Shown piece after piece: positions 27,342-36,466 of a stretch of DNA of 64,000 nucleotides. The DNA is taken from the NCBI RefSeq assembly GCF_023278045.1, contig NZ_CP056783.1, positions 2,017,501-2,081,500 of the forward strand, given 5' to 3'. The notes beneath the pieces were generated by a model. That model was given only the letters and a program-made list of their open reading frames with translations, was not told where the DNA came from and searched no databases. The translations under genes and the position numbers were made by a program. Positions within the stretch are counted from its first letter, which is position 1. Every line of letters starts with the position of its first letter. The stretch is from Flavobacterium sp. K5-23. GTDB lineage: Bacteria > Bacteroidota > Bacteroidia > Flavobacteriales > Flavobacteriaceae.

Positions 27342-28556
27342 CTATTGGACTTCCTCCTCTAATTCTCTTTTTCTTCTTCTTTCTTGTAATATTGAATCCC
27401 TTTTTTTAGCTGTTACCATTAATCCTATCATCATAATAAATGCGGTCAATAAAATGACTTGTATAATCAATGATTTATTTACTAATAATACCATGTTTTC
27501 TGGGGTTATAGAAAGAAATAACAAGATGGTAATTAATCCTCTAGGCGCTACAAACAGCAAAGGAGACATTGGCATTTTAGATAGTTTTAATTGAATTAAT
27601 CGTAAAACAAAAATCAGGAATACTATCCCAATGGACCAAACTAATGTATCCGTATTGATGATTTCAGCCGTTTCGATCAAATAACCAAAAAGAAGAAAGA
27701 ATAAGGCTCTAACTAAAAATGTTGCTTCAACTATAAGTTCTTTAAATTTTGAAACTTCCTTATTCAATAAGTCAAGACGAAAGCTTTCAAACCATTTTAA
27801 ATGCTTTAACTCGTCCAAATTACCAATAGATAATCCAAATACTAAAATAAAAATAAGCGCAGGTAAGTGGTATATTTTTGAAACTTCATAGATCAAGATT
27901 ATAAGTAGAACAATTGGAACAAATTTAATGTGATGATCAATTTTATTCAATAGAAATGAAAGTAATATAGTGGCCACGAATGAGATAACGATGATAATTA
28001 GGATATCTAAACAGAAATACCCAAAAGTATCTAGCCCAAAACTGCTGTTAAAAGCAATAAAGTTGAAGAAGACTACCCCAAAAATATCAGATAAACTACT
28101 CTCGTAAATAATGAATTCTTTTTGCCCTGAAGTTAGGTTTCTTACACTTGGTATGGCGATAGCACTGCTTATTACACAAAAAGGAATAGCATTTGTCAAG
28201 CTGTCTTTAAAAGAATATCCACCATAATACTGCAACAGAAAAGCCAAAGAAAAAGCCAATACTATCAATGGGAGAAAGGCTCCCAGAGAAGATTTTTTTA
28301 TCAAATCAATTTTAGACTTATTGAGTTCCAGTTCTAGCGAACCTTCTAGAACAATCAAGATAAGTCCAATTGTTCCTAAAACCGGTAGTGTTGATGTAAG
28401 GTCTGGGAGATTAATATCAAAAAAAATGGTTGCTTGTCTAACAAACCAACCCAATAGAAGTAATAATATTACTGAAGGAATTTTTGTCCTTGAAGCGGTA
28501 AGGTCAAATAAGTAAGCGACCAGCAGCAAAATACAAAAAGAAATTATGATCGTCAT
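27342..28556 (-). CDS. Cation/proton antiporter (CPA family)
   Basis: This 404-residue inner-membrane antiporter of the Na+/H+ exchanger (CPA) family has about 12 hydrophobic helices. The typical start is TIIISFCILLLVAYLFDLTASRT, with KIPSVILLLLLGWFV. The core carries the conserved GLILIVLEGSLEL and, later, YESSLSDIFGVVFFNFI, where the acidic residue lies in the ion-binding helix. I chose the ATG at 28556, since the frame also runs to a TTG at 28619 that adds a polar stretch not expected before the first helix. It likely exports Na+ or K+ in exchange for H+. It has no TrkA domain, and the C-terminal tail (KRDSILQERRRKRELEEE) is short and charged. Confidence 0.88.
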   Translation of the reverse strand: MTIIISFCILLLVAYLFDLTASRTKIPSVILLLLLGWFVRQATIFFDINLPDLTSTLPVLGTIGLILIVLEGSLELELNKSKIDLIKKSSLGAFLPLIVLAFSLAFLLQYYGGYSFKDSLTNAIPFCVISSAIAIPSVRNLTSGQKEFIIYESSLSDIFGVVFFNFIAFNSSFGLDTFGYFCLDILIIIVISFVATILLSFLLNKIDHHIKFVPIVLLIILIYEVSKIYHLPALIFILVFGLSIGNLDELKHLKWFESFRLDLLNKEVSKFKELIVEATFLVRALFFLLFGYLIETAEIINTDTLVWSIGIVFLIFVLRLIQLKLSKMPMSPLLFVAPRGLITILLFLSITPENMVLLVNKSLIIQVILLTAFIMMIGLMVTAKKRDSILQERRRKRELEEEVQ

Positions 28557-28715
28557 AGGGTTATAAATTGGTATTTTTAAATTGTTATTTTGTTTGTAAT
28601 CGGTATTAAACTGATACAAAGGGCGATGTAAGATAGTGCTTTAGGTTGTTTAACACAAAGATTTGTAGTTTTAAAAAACAAAAGGACTTTTCGTTTTTTT
28701 GTAAACGGCTGTAAA

Positions 28716-29702
28716 CTAGTCTGCTGTTTTTTTCTGTTCCTTTAATTTCTTTTTTTCTAGTTTTCTAAAATACCCTCTAAATAAAAAATTATGTTTTAAT
28801 GCCTCCAGATTTTCGTTTAATCGTTTGCTGGCTTCATTGACATTAGTCATTGTCGAGTCTATTTTTTTAACCAGTTTAGGGTCATTCGAAAGATAGTTTA
28901 AAGCTCCTTTACCTTCTTTAGCGTTTATAATAGTCTTGTTAAGGTTGGCTACCACCTTATTTATTTCGGTGCTTGACTTGTTTAAATTACCTACTATATT
29001 TTTAATTTTATTGGCTACAGCCGTATCTTTTAAAACGCCAATTATATTATCTTTTTTATCCAATGAGCTAATGAGTTGGTTTAATTTTGTTAAGGATTCA
29101 GAGGAATTTTTACTTGTTGTTTTTAAATAAGACATAGTTTGTTTTAAGTCTTTCGCTATGAGGGTATCATTTAATAATACACCCACAGTTCCCTTTCCTT
29201 TAATAATTTCATCAGTAATTGTGAGTAAATTTCCTGTAAGAAGTGCTGCGTTTTGATTGGTCACGCTCAATGTGTTTAAAAGATCATCTGTTCGAATGCG
29301 ATTTAAAGAACGAATTTGATCTCCAGGATTAACTGCAGGCATTGTGCCTTCTCCTGGGACAATATTTATAACCATACTTCCTACTAGACCATCAGAACCA
29401 ATAGTAGCAATTGCATCTTTTTTTATATGTTTAAAAATAGATTTGTCAATAATCATATCCACTATAATGGTGGTGTCATTAACCATATCGATTCCTTGAA
29501 CAGTTCCAACTTTTATTCCTGAATAGCGTACATTATTCCCTAATTGTAATCCATTTACATTGTTGAAAACGGTTTCTAAATGACTGGTTTTACCAAACAT
29601 TTGTTGTTTGTTACCAATGAAATAAATGGCTAAAATAAATAGCAATAAACCTATAATTACAAAAAGGCCAAGTCGTATTTTTTGCGATGTCGTTTTTTCC
29701 AT
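28716..29702 (-). CDS. mlaD: MlaD-family lipid-binding protein (MCE domain)
   Basis: This is the substrate-binding component of a Mla-type lipid ABC system that moves phospholipids between the inner and outer membrane. It has an N-terminal TM anchor (about 9-28, LGLFVIIGLLLFILAIYFIG) and an MCE domain (about 38-115) with NGLQLGNNVRYSGIKVGTV and GSDGLVGS. A long helical, coiled-coil-like region runs from about 145 to 310. It ends the mlaE-mlaF-mlaD unit with an 8-base gap to mlaF. The helical tail is longer than in E. coli MlaD, as is usual in Bacteroidota. Confidence 0.92.
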   Translation of the reverse strand: MEKTTSQKIRLGLFVIIGLLLFILAIYFIGNKQQMFGKTSHLETVFNNVNGLQLGNNVRYSGIKVGTVQGIDMVNDTTIIVDMIIDKSIFKHIKKDAIATIGSDGLVGSMVINIVPGEGTMPAVNPGDQIRSLNRIRTDDLLNTLSVTNQNAALLTGNLLTITDEIIKGKGTVGVLLNDTLIAKDLKQTMSYLKTTSKNSSESLTKLNQLISSLDKKDNIIGVLKDTAVANKIKNIVGNLNKSSTEINKVVANLNKTIINAKEGKGALNYLSNDPKLVKKIDSTMTNVNEASKRLNENLEALKHNFLFRGYFRKLEKKKLKEQKKTAD

Positions 29703-29710
29703 ATCTATAC

Positions 29711-30463
29711 TTATTTAAAAAAAGCTTGAACCTTTGGGTCCGTTGAAATTGATAGTTCTTGGTAAGTTCCCTCAGCATAATTGATTCCGTCAACTAATAA
29801 TATCATTCTATTCGAAATCGCTCTGGCACAATCCACATCATGTGTAATGATAAGAGCGGAAGTATTGTATTTTTTTTGGATAGAAGTCATAAGCTGTATA
29901 ATTTCCTTAGCTGTTATGGGATCTAGCCCTGTAGTGGGTTCGTCATAAAGAATAATCTTGGGCTGAAGGATTAATGTCCTTGCCAAGGCAACTCGGCGTT
30001 TCATCCCGCCTGATAATTCTACAGGCATTAAATTGATTGTATGTGCCAGACCAACGTTTTCTAATGCTTCTAACACTAATGGTGTAGTGTCTTTTAAAAC
30101 ACCAAATTTTTTAGTGTGGCGTCTTAATGGGAATTCAAGATTTTCTCTTACAGTCATCGAATCATAAAGGGCACTACCTTGAAAAAGAAACCCAATTTCT
30201 GTTCGAAGTTCATCTAAAGAAGAGCGATCTAATTCACCAATATTCTCACCCATTACCTCAATTGTTCCACTATCTGGAGCTTCAAGCCCTATTAAGCATT
30301 TTATCATTACTGACTTTCCTGAACCTGATTTCCCCATAATAACCAGGTTTTCCCCTTCATTCAAAACCATATTAAATCCATTAAGCACATGGTTGTCTCC
30401 ATAACTTTTTTTTAAGTCACTGATTGCTATAATTGGTCGCTTATTTAGAGAAGGTTCATTCAT
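29711..30463 (-). CDS. mlaF: MlaF-type ABC transporter ATPase
   Basis: This is the cytoplasmic ATPase of the lipid transporter, 250 residues. The Walker A motif is GKSGSGKSVMIK at about 44, the Q-loop is FLFQGSALYDSMTVREN and the signature is LSGGMKRRVALAR. Walker B is IILYDEPTTGLD and the H-loop is ALIITHD. The sequence MVLNEGENLVIMG and the LEAPDSGTIEVMG segment are typical of MlaF. It starts six bases after the mlaE stop. It energises MlaE for lipid movement across the periplasm, together with MlaD. There is no MlaB-like STAS gene in the unit, which is common outside proteobacteria. Confidence 0.94.
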   Translation of the reverse strand: MNEPSLNKRPIIAISDLKKSYGDNHVLNGFNMVLNEGENLVIMGKSGSGKSVMIKCLIGLEAPDSGTIEVMGENIGELDRSSLDELRTEIGFLFQGSALYDSMTVRENLEFPLRRHTKKFGVLKDTTPLVLEALENVGLAHTINLMPVELSGGMKRRVALARTLILQPKIILYDEPTTGLDPITAKEIIQLMTSIQKKYNTSALIITHDVDCARAISNRMILLVDGINYAEGTYQELSISTDPKVQAFFK

Positions 30464-30469
30464 AATTAG

Positions 30470-31252
30470 TTATAAATCATAAAAAATATCAGTTACAAAG
30501 ACGGCTACAAAATCTATAATAAACAGGAGCATTGAAGTAAAAACCACTGCGGTATTTGCCGCAAGTCCCACGCCAGCTGTCCCTTTTTTACAATAATACC
30601 CTTTAAAACAACCAACTAATCCGATGGCAAATCCAAAAAAGAAAGTTTTAATGGTTGCAGGTATTAAATCACTAAATTCCAAGGCGTCAAAAACTTTATT
30701 GTAATACAACAAAAAAGAAACATCCCCTTTTATGTTTTCAACCAAAAACGAACCGTAAATAGCAATCGCATCGCCAAAAAAAACCAAAACGGGAAGCATA
30801 AAAGTTGTGGCTAATATTCTGGTAACAACTAGGTATTTAAACGGATTTGTCCCTGAAACTTCCATAGCATCAATTTGTTCTGTAACACGCATCGAACCTA
30901 ATTCAGCGCCAATTCCTGACCCAATACGTCCAGCACAGATCAAAGCGGTAATAATTGGACCTATTTCTCGAATAATCGAAATACTTACCATTGAGGCCAT
31001 CCAGGAAACTGCGCCAAATTCTTGAAGTGTAGGTCGGGATTGCAAGGTGAAAACTAATCCAATTATAAAACCCGTTACCGAAACAAGAAGTAGAGAACGG
31101 TTTCCCATATTATAACATTGCCTAAGGAATTCTTTAAATTCCATAGGGCGTTTAAAAACCTCTTTAAAAAAGCGACCGGCAAAATAGGTGAGTTCGCCAA
31201 TTTCAATTAAAAATAATTTTAATGCTTCGATTATTTTAAAAATACTATTCAT
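30470..31252 (-). CDS. mlaE: MlaE-type ABC transporter permease
   Basis: This 260-residue inner-membrane permease has about five hydrophobic helices. The MlaE family signature is present: SVTGFIIGLVFTLQSRPTL, then MVSISIIREIGPIITALICAGRIGSGIGAELGSM with the conserved EIGP, and MRVTEQIDAMEVSGTNPFKYLVVTR. It is the first gene of the mlaE-mlaF-mlaD operon on the minus strand. The system is expected to maintain outer-membrane lipid asymmetry. Downstream gaps of 6 and 8 bases imply a single transcript. The region before its start (31253-31430) contains no further gene. Confidence 0.93.
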   Translation of the reverse strand: MNSIFKIIEALKLFLIEIGELTYFAGRFFKEVFKRPMEFKEFLRQCYNMGNRSLLLVSVTGFIIGLVFTLQSRPTLQEFGAVSWMASMVSISIIREIGPIITALICAGRIGSGIGAELGSMRVTEQIDAMEVSGTNPFKYLVVTRILATTFMLPVLVFFGDAIAIYGSFLVENIKGDVSFLLYYNKVFDALEFSDLIPATIKTFFFGFAIGLVGCFKGYYCKKGTAGVGLAANTAVVFTSMLLFIIDFVAVFVTDIFYDL

Positions 31253-31430
31253 TAAGTAGCTATGAATTAATTTTTAACAAGAATAGGTTACTCAAATATA
31301 CGATTATTATGCTGGTTTTCAGAGTTTTTAGGTGTGGTTTGTCGGTTTTACAGTTAATTAGTTGAAGTATTAGAGGGTATGATTCCTTTAGGATTATTAT
31401 AGTTATTACTTTCAAATCTTTTAATAAACA

Positions 31431-32297
31431 TCAAATTAAAAGTAAATCACTGATGTCAATCCTGTTGCTTTCATGTGGAATGGTATTGCAGGTAATTATT
31501 TCTTTGGCACCTGAATTTAATATTTCTTGATATGCATTTCCAGCAAAAACGGCATGAACTCCTATGCATATTGGTGGTTTCATTCCTGCAGTTTTTAGAC
31601 GTTTAATGGTTTCAATCATTGTTCTTCCCGTAGAGATTATATCATCTACTAGAACTGGTGTAAAGTCCTTGTATTTTTCTATTAAAGGGACTGAAATTTC
31701 CACGTCTCGATCTCCATGTCTTACTTTAGTTAGTATTATATAAGGGGCATTTGCATTTTTAGCAACTTCAGAAACCCATTGTTCACTTTCACTATCCGGA
31801 CCTATTAAAATAGGGTTTTCAATAGTGTATTTTACCCATGAAGAAATATGGTTTGCGGCATGTTCAACTCTCGATGGGATGGTGTATATTTCTGATAGAG
31901 AACTTCTTCTATGTAAATGAGGGTCTATAGTTATTAAAGTATCTGCCATACTTGAAATAATATGGGCAAAGTATGTTGAAGTTACCGCTTCCCCAGGTTG
32001 AAATACAGTGTCCTGCCGCATATATGAAAGGTAAGGCGCAATAAGAGTAACGGTTTTAGCGCCTAATTCTTTTGCTGTTTTTGCCATAAAATACAAAGGG
32101 AGTAATTTTGAATCCGGATTATGAAGTGTACACACCAGGATTACTTTTTTATCTTTTACATCAGATAAGATGCGAACATAGGTTTCCCCGTCCGGGAATG
32201 CTCTTATTTCTATGAAGCCTTTCTCGGCTTTTTCTTTATGAATAAGTATTTCCGTAAGTATTTCATTTCCAGGTAAAGCAAAAACGATTTTTTTCAT
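31431..32297 (-). CDS. PRPP synthetase-like enzyme (short ribose-phosphate pyrophosphokinase)
   Basis: This 288-residue protein is of the ribose-phosphate pyrophosphokinase family, which joins pyrophosphate from ATP to ribose 5-phosphate. The ATP-binding stretch FPDGETYVRI, the RQDTVFQPGEAVTS loop, a DPHLHRRSS segment and the PRPP loop LVDDIISTGRTM are all present. It is about 25 residues shorter than normal bacterial Prs and lacks the usual allosteric-site segments, so it resembles archaeal/class III-like forms. It starts six bases after the stop of the phosphorylase gene, which suggests a joint role in ribose-phosphate or nucleotide turnover. It is likely an accessory copy; the housekeeping prs would be elsewhere. 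Confidence 0.85.
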   Translation of the reverse strand: MKKIVFALPGNEILTEILIHKEKAEKGFIEIRAFPDGETYVRILSDVKDKKVILVCTLHNPDSKLLPLYFMAKTAKELGAKTVTLIAPYLSYMRQDTVFQPGEAVTSTYFAHIISSMADTLITIDPHLHRRSSLSEIYTIPSRVEHAANHISSWVKYTIENPILIGPDSESEQWVSEVAKNANAPYIILTKVRHGDRDVEISVPLIEKYKDFTPVLVDDIISTGRTMIETIKRLKTAGMKPPICIGVHAVFAGNAYQEILNSGAKEIITCNTIPHESNRIDISDLLLI

Positions 32298-32303
32298 AAG
32301 ATT

Positions 32304-33806
32304 TTATTGAATTAAAATAATATCTGGTTCTGATTTCAAATACTCCATCGCGTAATTCAGCTCCCCTTTTGTTTCGGAATATATGCAAAACAAAGCATCT
32401 CCTTTGTTCACTTTTGTTTTCAAAGGGGTCAGCAATAAAACCCCCGCAGTCAAATCATGCGGAGCACCTGCAAGTTTTGCTATTTTAGCGAGCCTACGAT
32501 TATCAATTTCAGTAACAACGCCAGATTTATGCGCCTGAATATCTATTTTATGAATAGCCAATTTGGGTTCTCTAAATCCACCTTGTGCTTTACAAATGGC
32601 AATAAATTTTTCATAAGCCTTTCCGGAAGAAAGTATTTGTTCGGCCCTAATAATGCCGTTTTTATTTTTTGATTTCTCGGCTAAATCGATAATGCTTCCT
32701 GCAATAAGTAGTGCCCTGTCTCGTAAATCCTGTGGCGCATTTTTTTCGTTTCGTAAAACACTTAATACGTCCATTGCTTCGAGTGAAGGCCCAATACCTC
32801 TGCCTACAGGTTGCGAACCATCTGTGAAAAGCACCTCTACTTTTAGACCGATTGCTTTTCCAACTACCTTGAAATAATATTTTAGTTTTTCGGCATCTTC
32901 TTCTGTTCTAACTTTTGCGGTTTTTCCAATAGGAATGTCAATAACCACATGTGTCGAACCTGCAGCTGATTTTTTTGATAATACCGAGGCAATCATCTGT
33001 CCTTCTCCATCAATATCCAGTGCTCTTTCCACACGAATTAAAATATCATCTGCCGGACTCAGTTTTATGGAACCGCCCCAGACAAAACAGCCGTTTTCTT
33101 TTTCAACGACTTTTTGGATTTGTTTCATATCAAGATTTACATCTGTCATAGTTTCTAGAGTGTCTGCAGTACCAGCTGGCGAAGTTATGGCCCTGGAAGA
33201 AGTCTTAGGTATGATAAGTCCGGCTTCAGCCACAATCGCCACTACAATAGGAGTAGTCCGGTTTCCGGGAAGCCCACCCACACAGTGTTTGTCCACCACA
33301 ATTTTACTATCCCATGAAAGTTTTTGTCCTGAATTAACCATGGCTTCAGTAAGCCCAATGATTTCGTGAATATCGAGATTATCACCGGCACATGCAGTAA
33401 TGAAAGCAGCAATTTCAATGTTGGAGTAATGACCTTTTACAATATCGTTTATAATATTTTCAAAATCGACTTTGTTTAACTTTTTACCATACATTTTTGA
33501 GCGAACACTTCCCATAGAAACAACGGGTTGTACGTGCGAAAAGCTGATTTCATCACCTTCTTTTGCTCTTAAACTTTCCCATGCGTATTTAGAAAGTCCG
33601 GCTTTCCCCGGTTTCAAAATCCCATCTGTAATCGTGTTTAATGTGGCTATAATTGATTTTCCTTTTACGGTAACTAATATCCTGTTATGGGCTTCAAACC
33701 CTTCTGATATACAAATGTGGCAGTCCCTTCGCATGAAAACAACATGTTCCATTTGGGTGTCAATTCCAAGGTGGACAAGATTTAATGTATTAAAGTTTGA
33801 GGCCAT
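32304..33806 (-). CDS. Thymidine phosphorylase-family enzyme, AMP-phosphorylase-like
   Basis: This 500-residue protein matches the long thymidine-phosphorylase family that includes archaeal AMP phosphorylase. That enzyme converts nucleoside 5'-monophosphates and phosphate to base plus ribose 1,5-bisphosphate. It has an extra N-terminal domain of about 85 residues, the phosphate loop VDKHCVGGLPGNRTT (GGxPGN, rather than the GGVGDK of DeoA) and the TSSRAITSPAGTADTLE motif. The segment IGKTAKVRTEEDAEKL and a C-terminal alpha/beta part containing AHKSGVVTEID complete the family features. It precedes the PRPP-synthetase-like gene by six bases, so products of the two may be linked. True substrate (thymidine, AMP or other) cannot be settled by sequence. 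Confidence 0.88.
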   Translation of the reverse strand: MASNFNTLNLVHLGIDTQMEHVVFMRRDCHICISEGFEAHNRILVTVKGKSIIATLNTITDGILKPGKAGLSKYAWESLRAKEGDEISFSHVQPVVSMGSVRSKMYGKKLNKVDFENIINDIVKGHYSNIEIAAFITACAGDNLDIHEIIGLTEAMVNSGQKLSWDSKIVVDKHCVGGLPGNRTTPIVVAIVAEAGLIIPKTSSRAITSPAGTADTLETMTDVNLDMKQIQKVVEKENGCFVWGGSIKLSPADDILIRVERALDIDGEGQMIASVLSKKSAAGSTHVVIDIPIGKTAKVRTEEDAEKLKYYFKVVGKAIGLKVEVLFTDGSQPVGRGIGPSLEAMDVLSVLRNEKNAPQDLRDRALLIAGSIIDLAEKSKNKNGIIRAEQILSSGKAYEKFIAICKAQGGFREPKLAIHKIDIQAHKSGVVTEIDNRRLAKIAKLAGAPHDLTAGVLLLTPLKTKVNKGDALFCIYSETKGELNYAMEYLKSEPDIILIQ

Positions 33807-33848
33807 AAGTTGTATGATTTCGAATGAAAAACTTAGAAATAAAATAAA

Positions 33849-33883
33849 AACCTTCTTTTACAACTAGTATTTAAAAGAAGGTT
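33849..33883 (-). terminator. Terminator after cbpM
   Basis: Arms 33849-33860 and 33872-33883 form a 12-bp stem (AACCTTCTTTTA on the minus strand) with an 11-base loop, followed on the minus strand by a T-rich run. It separates cbpA-cbpM from the phosphorylase gene, which therefore probably has its own promoter just downstream. Confidence 0.8.
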
Positions 33884-33914
33884 GTAATAACTGAAGTGTA
33901 ATACTCCTTTTTTA

Positions 33915-34208
33915 TTAATTTTCATAAAGTCGCAATCTGTTTCTGACCAAAATTAATTCGGTTTGCAGAGCGTCTATTTTCTGTAACAGGTTTAAGACCA
34001 CGTCAATTCCTTCTATATTAACATCTAATTCATGGTGCATGCGAATTATCTTTTCAATCTCATAAATAGAATCCTGATGTATATATTGGTTTTGCTCAAT
34101 AGTTTGTATTTCGATTAACCCCATTTCGTTCAAATGAATAAAGAAAGCTAGTTCCACTTTATAATGGGAGCAAAGAGTAGGGATTAGTATGAAGTTTTCT
34201 GTGTTCAT
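33915..34208 (-). CDS. cbpM: Chaperone modulator CbpM
   Basis: This is a 97-residue MerR_2-type helical protein that binds the J-domain of CbpA and inhibits it. Key features are LCSHYKVELAFFIHLNEMGLIEI and the helix DSIYEIEKIIRMHHELDVNIEGIDVVLNLL, followed by a short coiled-coil tail, as in the E. coli partner. Its ATG overlaps the cbpA stop by four bases (ATGA type), so the two are translated together. It ends in a terminator, giving a compact two-gene unit. Confidence 0.9.
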   Translation of the reverse strand: MNTENFILIPTLCSHYKVELAFFIHLNEMGLIEIQTIEQNQYIHQDSIYEIEKIIRMHHELDVNIEGIDVVLNLLQKIDALQTELILVRNRLRLYEN

Positions 34209-35104
34209 AATGTTCTTAACTTAGAAAGTTCAGTAATTAATTCTTTTTCTTTTTCTGTTAGATTTGTGGGTATATCAATTTGATAGTCTATATATAAATC
34301 TCCAAATGCACCTTCCTTTTTATAAACTGGAAACCCTTTTCCTTTCAATTTCACTTTAGTGCCATTTTGTGTTCCAGGTATAACTTTGAGTTTTACTTTA
34401 CCGTCAAATGTGTCAACAGTTATTTCTCCACCTAATAAAGCTTTGTATAAATCGAGATTTACAGTAGAGTATAAATTGCTTTTGTCCCTTTTAAAATTAG
34501 AATGGTTATCAATGGAGAATGTAATGAATAAATCTCCTTTTGGTCCACCACTAACACCGTCACCACCGTGTCCTGGAATTTTAATTTGCTGACCGTTTTC
34601 TACACCTGCCGGAATGCTTAGTCTTATGTTTTTACCGTTTATTGTAAGTGTTCGTTTATGAGTTGTATAAACGTCTTTTAGATCAAGATGAAGTTCAGCA
34701 TTAAAATCTTGGCCTTTATATTGGGCACTGCGTCCACTTCTTCCTCCTGAAGTTCTTCCTCCAAACATAGATTCAAAAAAATCTGAAAAGTCTCCACCTC
34801 CTGAAAAATCTTGATACCCGCCTTGTTGGCTTTCTCTTTGGCGTTGTTGCTGCTGATTGGCTTTTTCATATTGCTCTGAATGTTGCCAGTTTTCTCCATA
34901 TTGATCGTATTTTTTACGATTTTCAGGATTACTTAAAACCTCATTAGCCTCATTGATTTCCTTAAATTTTTTCTCAGCTTCTTTATCATTAGGATTCAGA
35001 TCGGGATGGTGTTTTCGGGCAAGTTTTCGGTACGCTTTTTTAATCTCAGCCGGAGTTGCACTTTTATTTATTTCTAATATTTTGTAATAGTCTATAAAAG
35101 CCAT
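34205..35104 (-). CDS. cbpA: DnaJ-class co-chaperone CbpA
   Basis: This 299-residue co-chaperone of DnaK has a J-domain at residues 1-70 (YYKILEINKSATPAEIKKAYR, HPD at about 33-35). A Gly/Ser/Gln-rich linker follows at about 75-125, then two C-terminal beta domains (about 130-290) with the GHGGDGVSGGPKGDLF turn. The Cys-rich zinc-finger of DnaJ is absent, so it is class II (CbpA/DnaJB type). Together with CbpM it forms a regulated stress pair that responds to stationary phase or protein damage in E. coli. A TATTTTTG box lies at 35160-35167 on the minus strand, a possible -7 element with poor spacing. Confidence 0.93.
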   Translation of the reverse strand: MAFIDYYKILEINKSATPAEIKKAYRKLARKHHPDLNPNDKEAEKKFKEINEANEVLSNPENRKKYDQYGENWQHSEQYEKANQQQQRQRESQQGGYQDFSGGGDFSDFFESMFGGRTSGGRSGRSAQYKGQDFNAELHLDLKDVYTTHKRTLTINGKNIRLSIPAGVENGQQIKIPGHGGDGVSGGPKGDLFITFSIDNHSNFKRDKSNLYSTVNLDLYKALLGGEITVDTFDGKVKLKVIPGTQNGTKVKLKGKGFPVYKKEGAFGDLYIDYQIDIPTNLTEKEKELITELSKLRTL

Positions 35105-35302
35105 TGAATGAATGTTTTCTGATTAGTGTCTAAATAAACAGTTATGTAGTTTAAAGTATCAAAAATAAGTTATGTTTAAGATTCAATGAATGAGTTTTAA
35201 ACTGAAAGTAACTACTCTCAAATTTAATCAATTTTTGGCTGATAATTTGGAATAAAACGTTTTATTTCAAAGGTTTACAGCGTTAATTCAGGTGTTTTTT
35301 TT

Positions 35303-36466
35303 CTAATAGATGCTTTTGAATCTTTTATAAGGAAAATAGGTAATCAAATTAAGTATAAGTCTTGCTACCCAATAAGACATAAAATTTAAAAAATCCGAAT
35401 AAAATGTTTTTCTTTTTTTTAGTGATTCGATTGAAACTTGTTGACATTGACTTATGATATCATTTAGATGCAATAAGTAGGTGCTTGAAAATGATGTGGA
35501 TTTAATTTCAGCATTCATTTCGATACTTCCAAAAGAACTTAGATTATTCAGATTAAAGGAACCAATTGTGGTCCAATTTCCATCTACCACGGCTGCTTTG
35601 CCGTGAAGAACGGTTTTATTCCATTCGTATAATTCCACTTTATTATGTAGCAGCATAGAATAAATATGGTAAGTTGCCCTTCTTGAAAGTGGAACATCTG
35701 ATTTTCCTGAAAGAATCAATATTATTCTAACATTATTGTTAGCTGCTGTTCTTAATGCTCTTTTGAGTCTTCCGCCGGGGAAAAAATAGCTTCCCACAAT
35801 GATTATTTCTTTTTTTGCATTTATAAAGGATTTTAAATACGCTTTATATATTTCGTTTTTTCTTTTCAACCAGTCATTTTGAATAATACTTACAACGGTA
35901 TCTTTCCGGGTGTTAATAACGGATTCTATTTTTCTATGATAAATATTTCTATTTTTATAATAAAGGTTTCTACACAACAATTGAATTGCTTTTCCTATTA
36001 TGGAATCATTAATTTGAATTGAATAATCCAGCCATGGTTCCGTAGTTGTTGAACCAAAGTATTTATTGGAAATGTTTATTCCTCCTATTAACACGATACT
36101 GGCATCAGAAACAACTACTTTATGATGTAATCTTCTCCCGATATAAAATGAATTTGTCGAAAAAAAAGGGGAAAAGTGACGTATCTTAATTCCAATTTCG
36201 GTAAGTTTTATTATAACGGATTTCGGAAAAGAAAAGGACCCAAATCCATCTATTAAAATGTATATTTTCACTTCACGATTCGCTGCTTTTATTAGCAGAT
36301 CTATTATTTGTTTACCAATGTCATCATTTTCAAAAATATAGAATTGTAAATGAATCTCATATTTAGTATTCTCGATAATAGTTTCTAATCGGGAGAAATA
36401 GTCTTTTCCACTTTCAACTAATTCAACGCTTTCTGGAATACTCCCTGGATAGTTGCTAATTGACAT
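35303..36466 (-). CDS. Phospholipase D-like protein (cardiolipin synthase type)
   Basis: This 387-residue protein has both HKD motifs of the phospholipase D family. The first is LHHKVVVSD at about 113-121 and the second is LHGKAAVVD at about 290. Each is followed by the GG(I/S)xN or GSFNLN consensus. That composition fits cardiolipin or phosphatidyl-group transferases. There is no N-terminal TM anchor, but the C-terminus ([17 protein letters not shown]) is hydrophobic and likely binds the membrane. Its start overlaps the preceding protease gene by 11 bases, so translation is probably coupled. A role in membrane lipid remodelling under stress is an inference from its neighbours. Confidence 0.88.
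   Translation of the reverse strand: MSISNYPGSIPESVELVESGKDYFSRLETIIENTKYEIHLQFYIFENDDIGKQIIDLLIKAANREVKIYILIDGFGSFSFPKSVIIKLTEIGIKIRHFSPFFSTNSFYIGRRLHHKVVVSDASIVLIGGINISNKYFGSTTTEPWLDYSIQINDSIIGKAIQLLCRNLYYKNRNIYHRKIESVINTRKDTVVSIIQNDWLKRKNEIYKAYLKSFINAKKEIIIVGSYFFPGGRLKRALRTAANNNVRIILILSGKSDVPLSRRATYHIYSMLLHNKVELYEWNKTVLHGKAAVVDGNWTTIGSFNLNNLSSFGSIEMNAEIKSTSFSSTYLLHLNDIISQCQQVSIESLKKRKTFYSDFLNFMSYWVARLILNLITYFPYKRFKSIY

Noticed and set aside
32457..33369. Several plus-strand frames opposite the phosphorylase gene
   Set aside because: All lie antisense to a gene with clear family motifs, so they are shadows.
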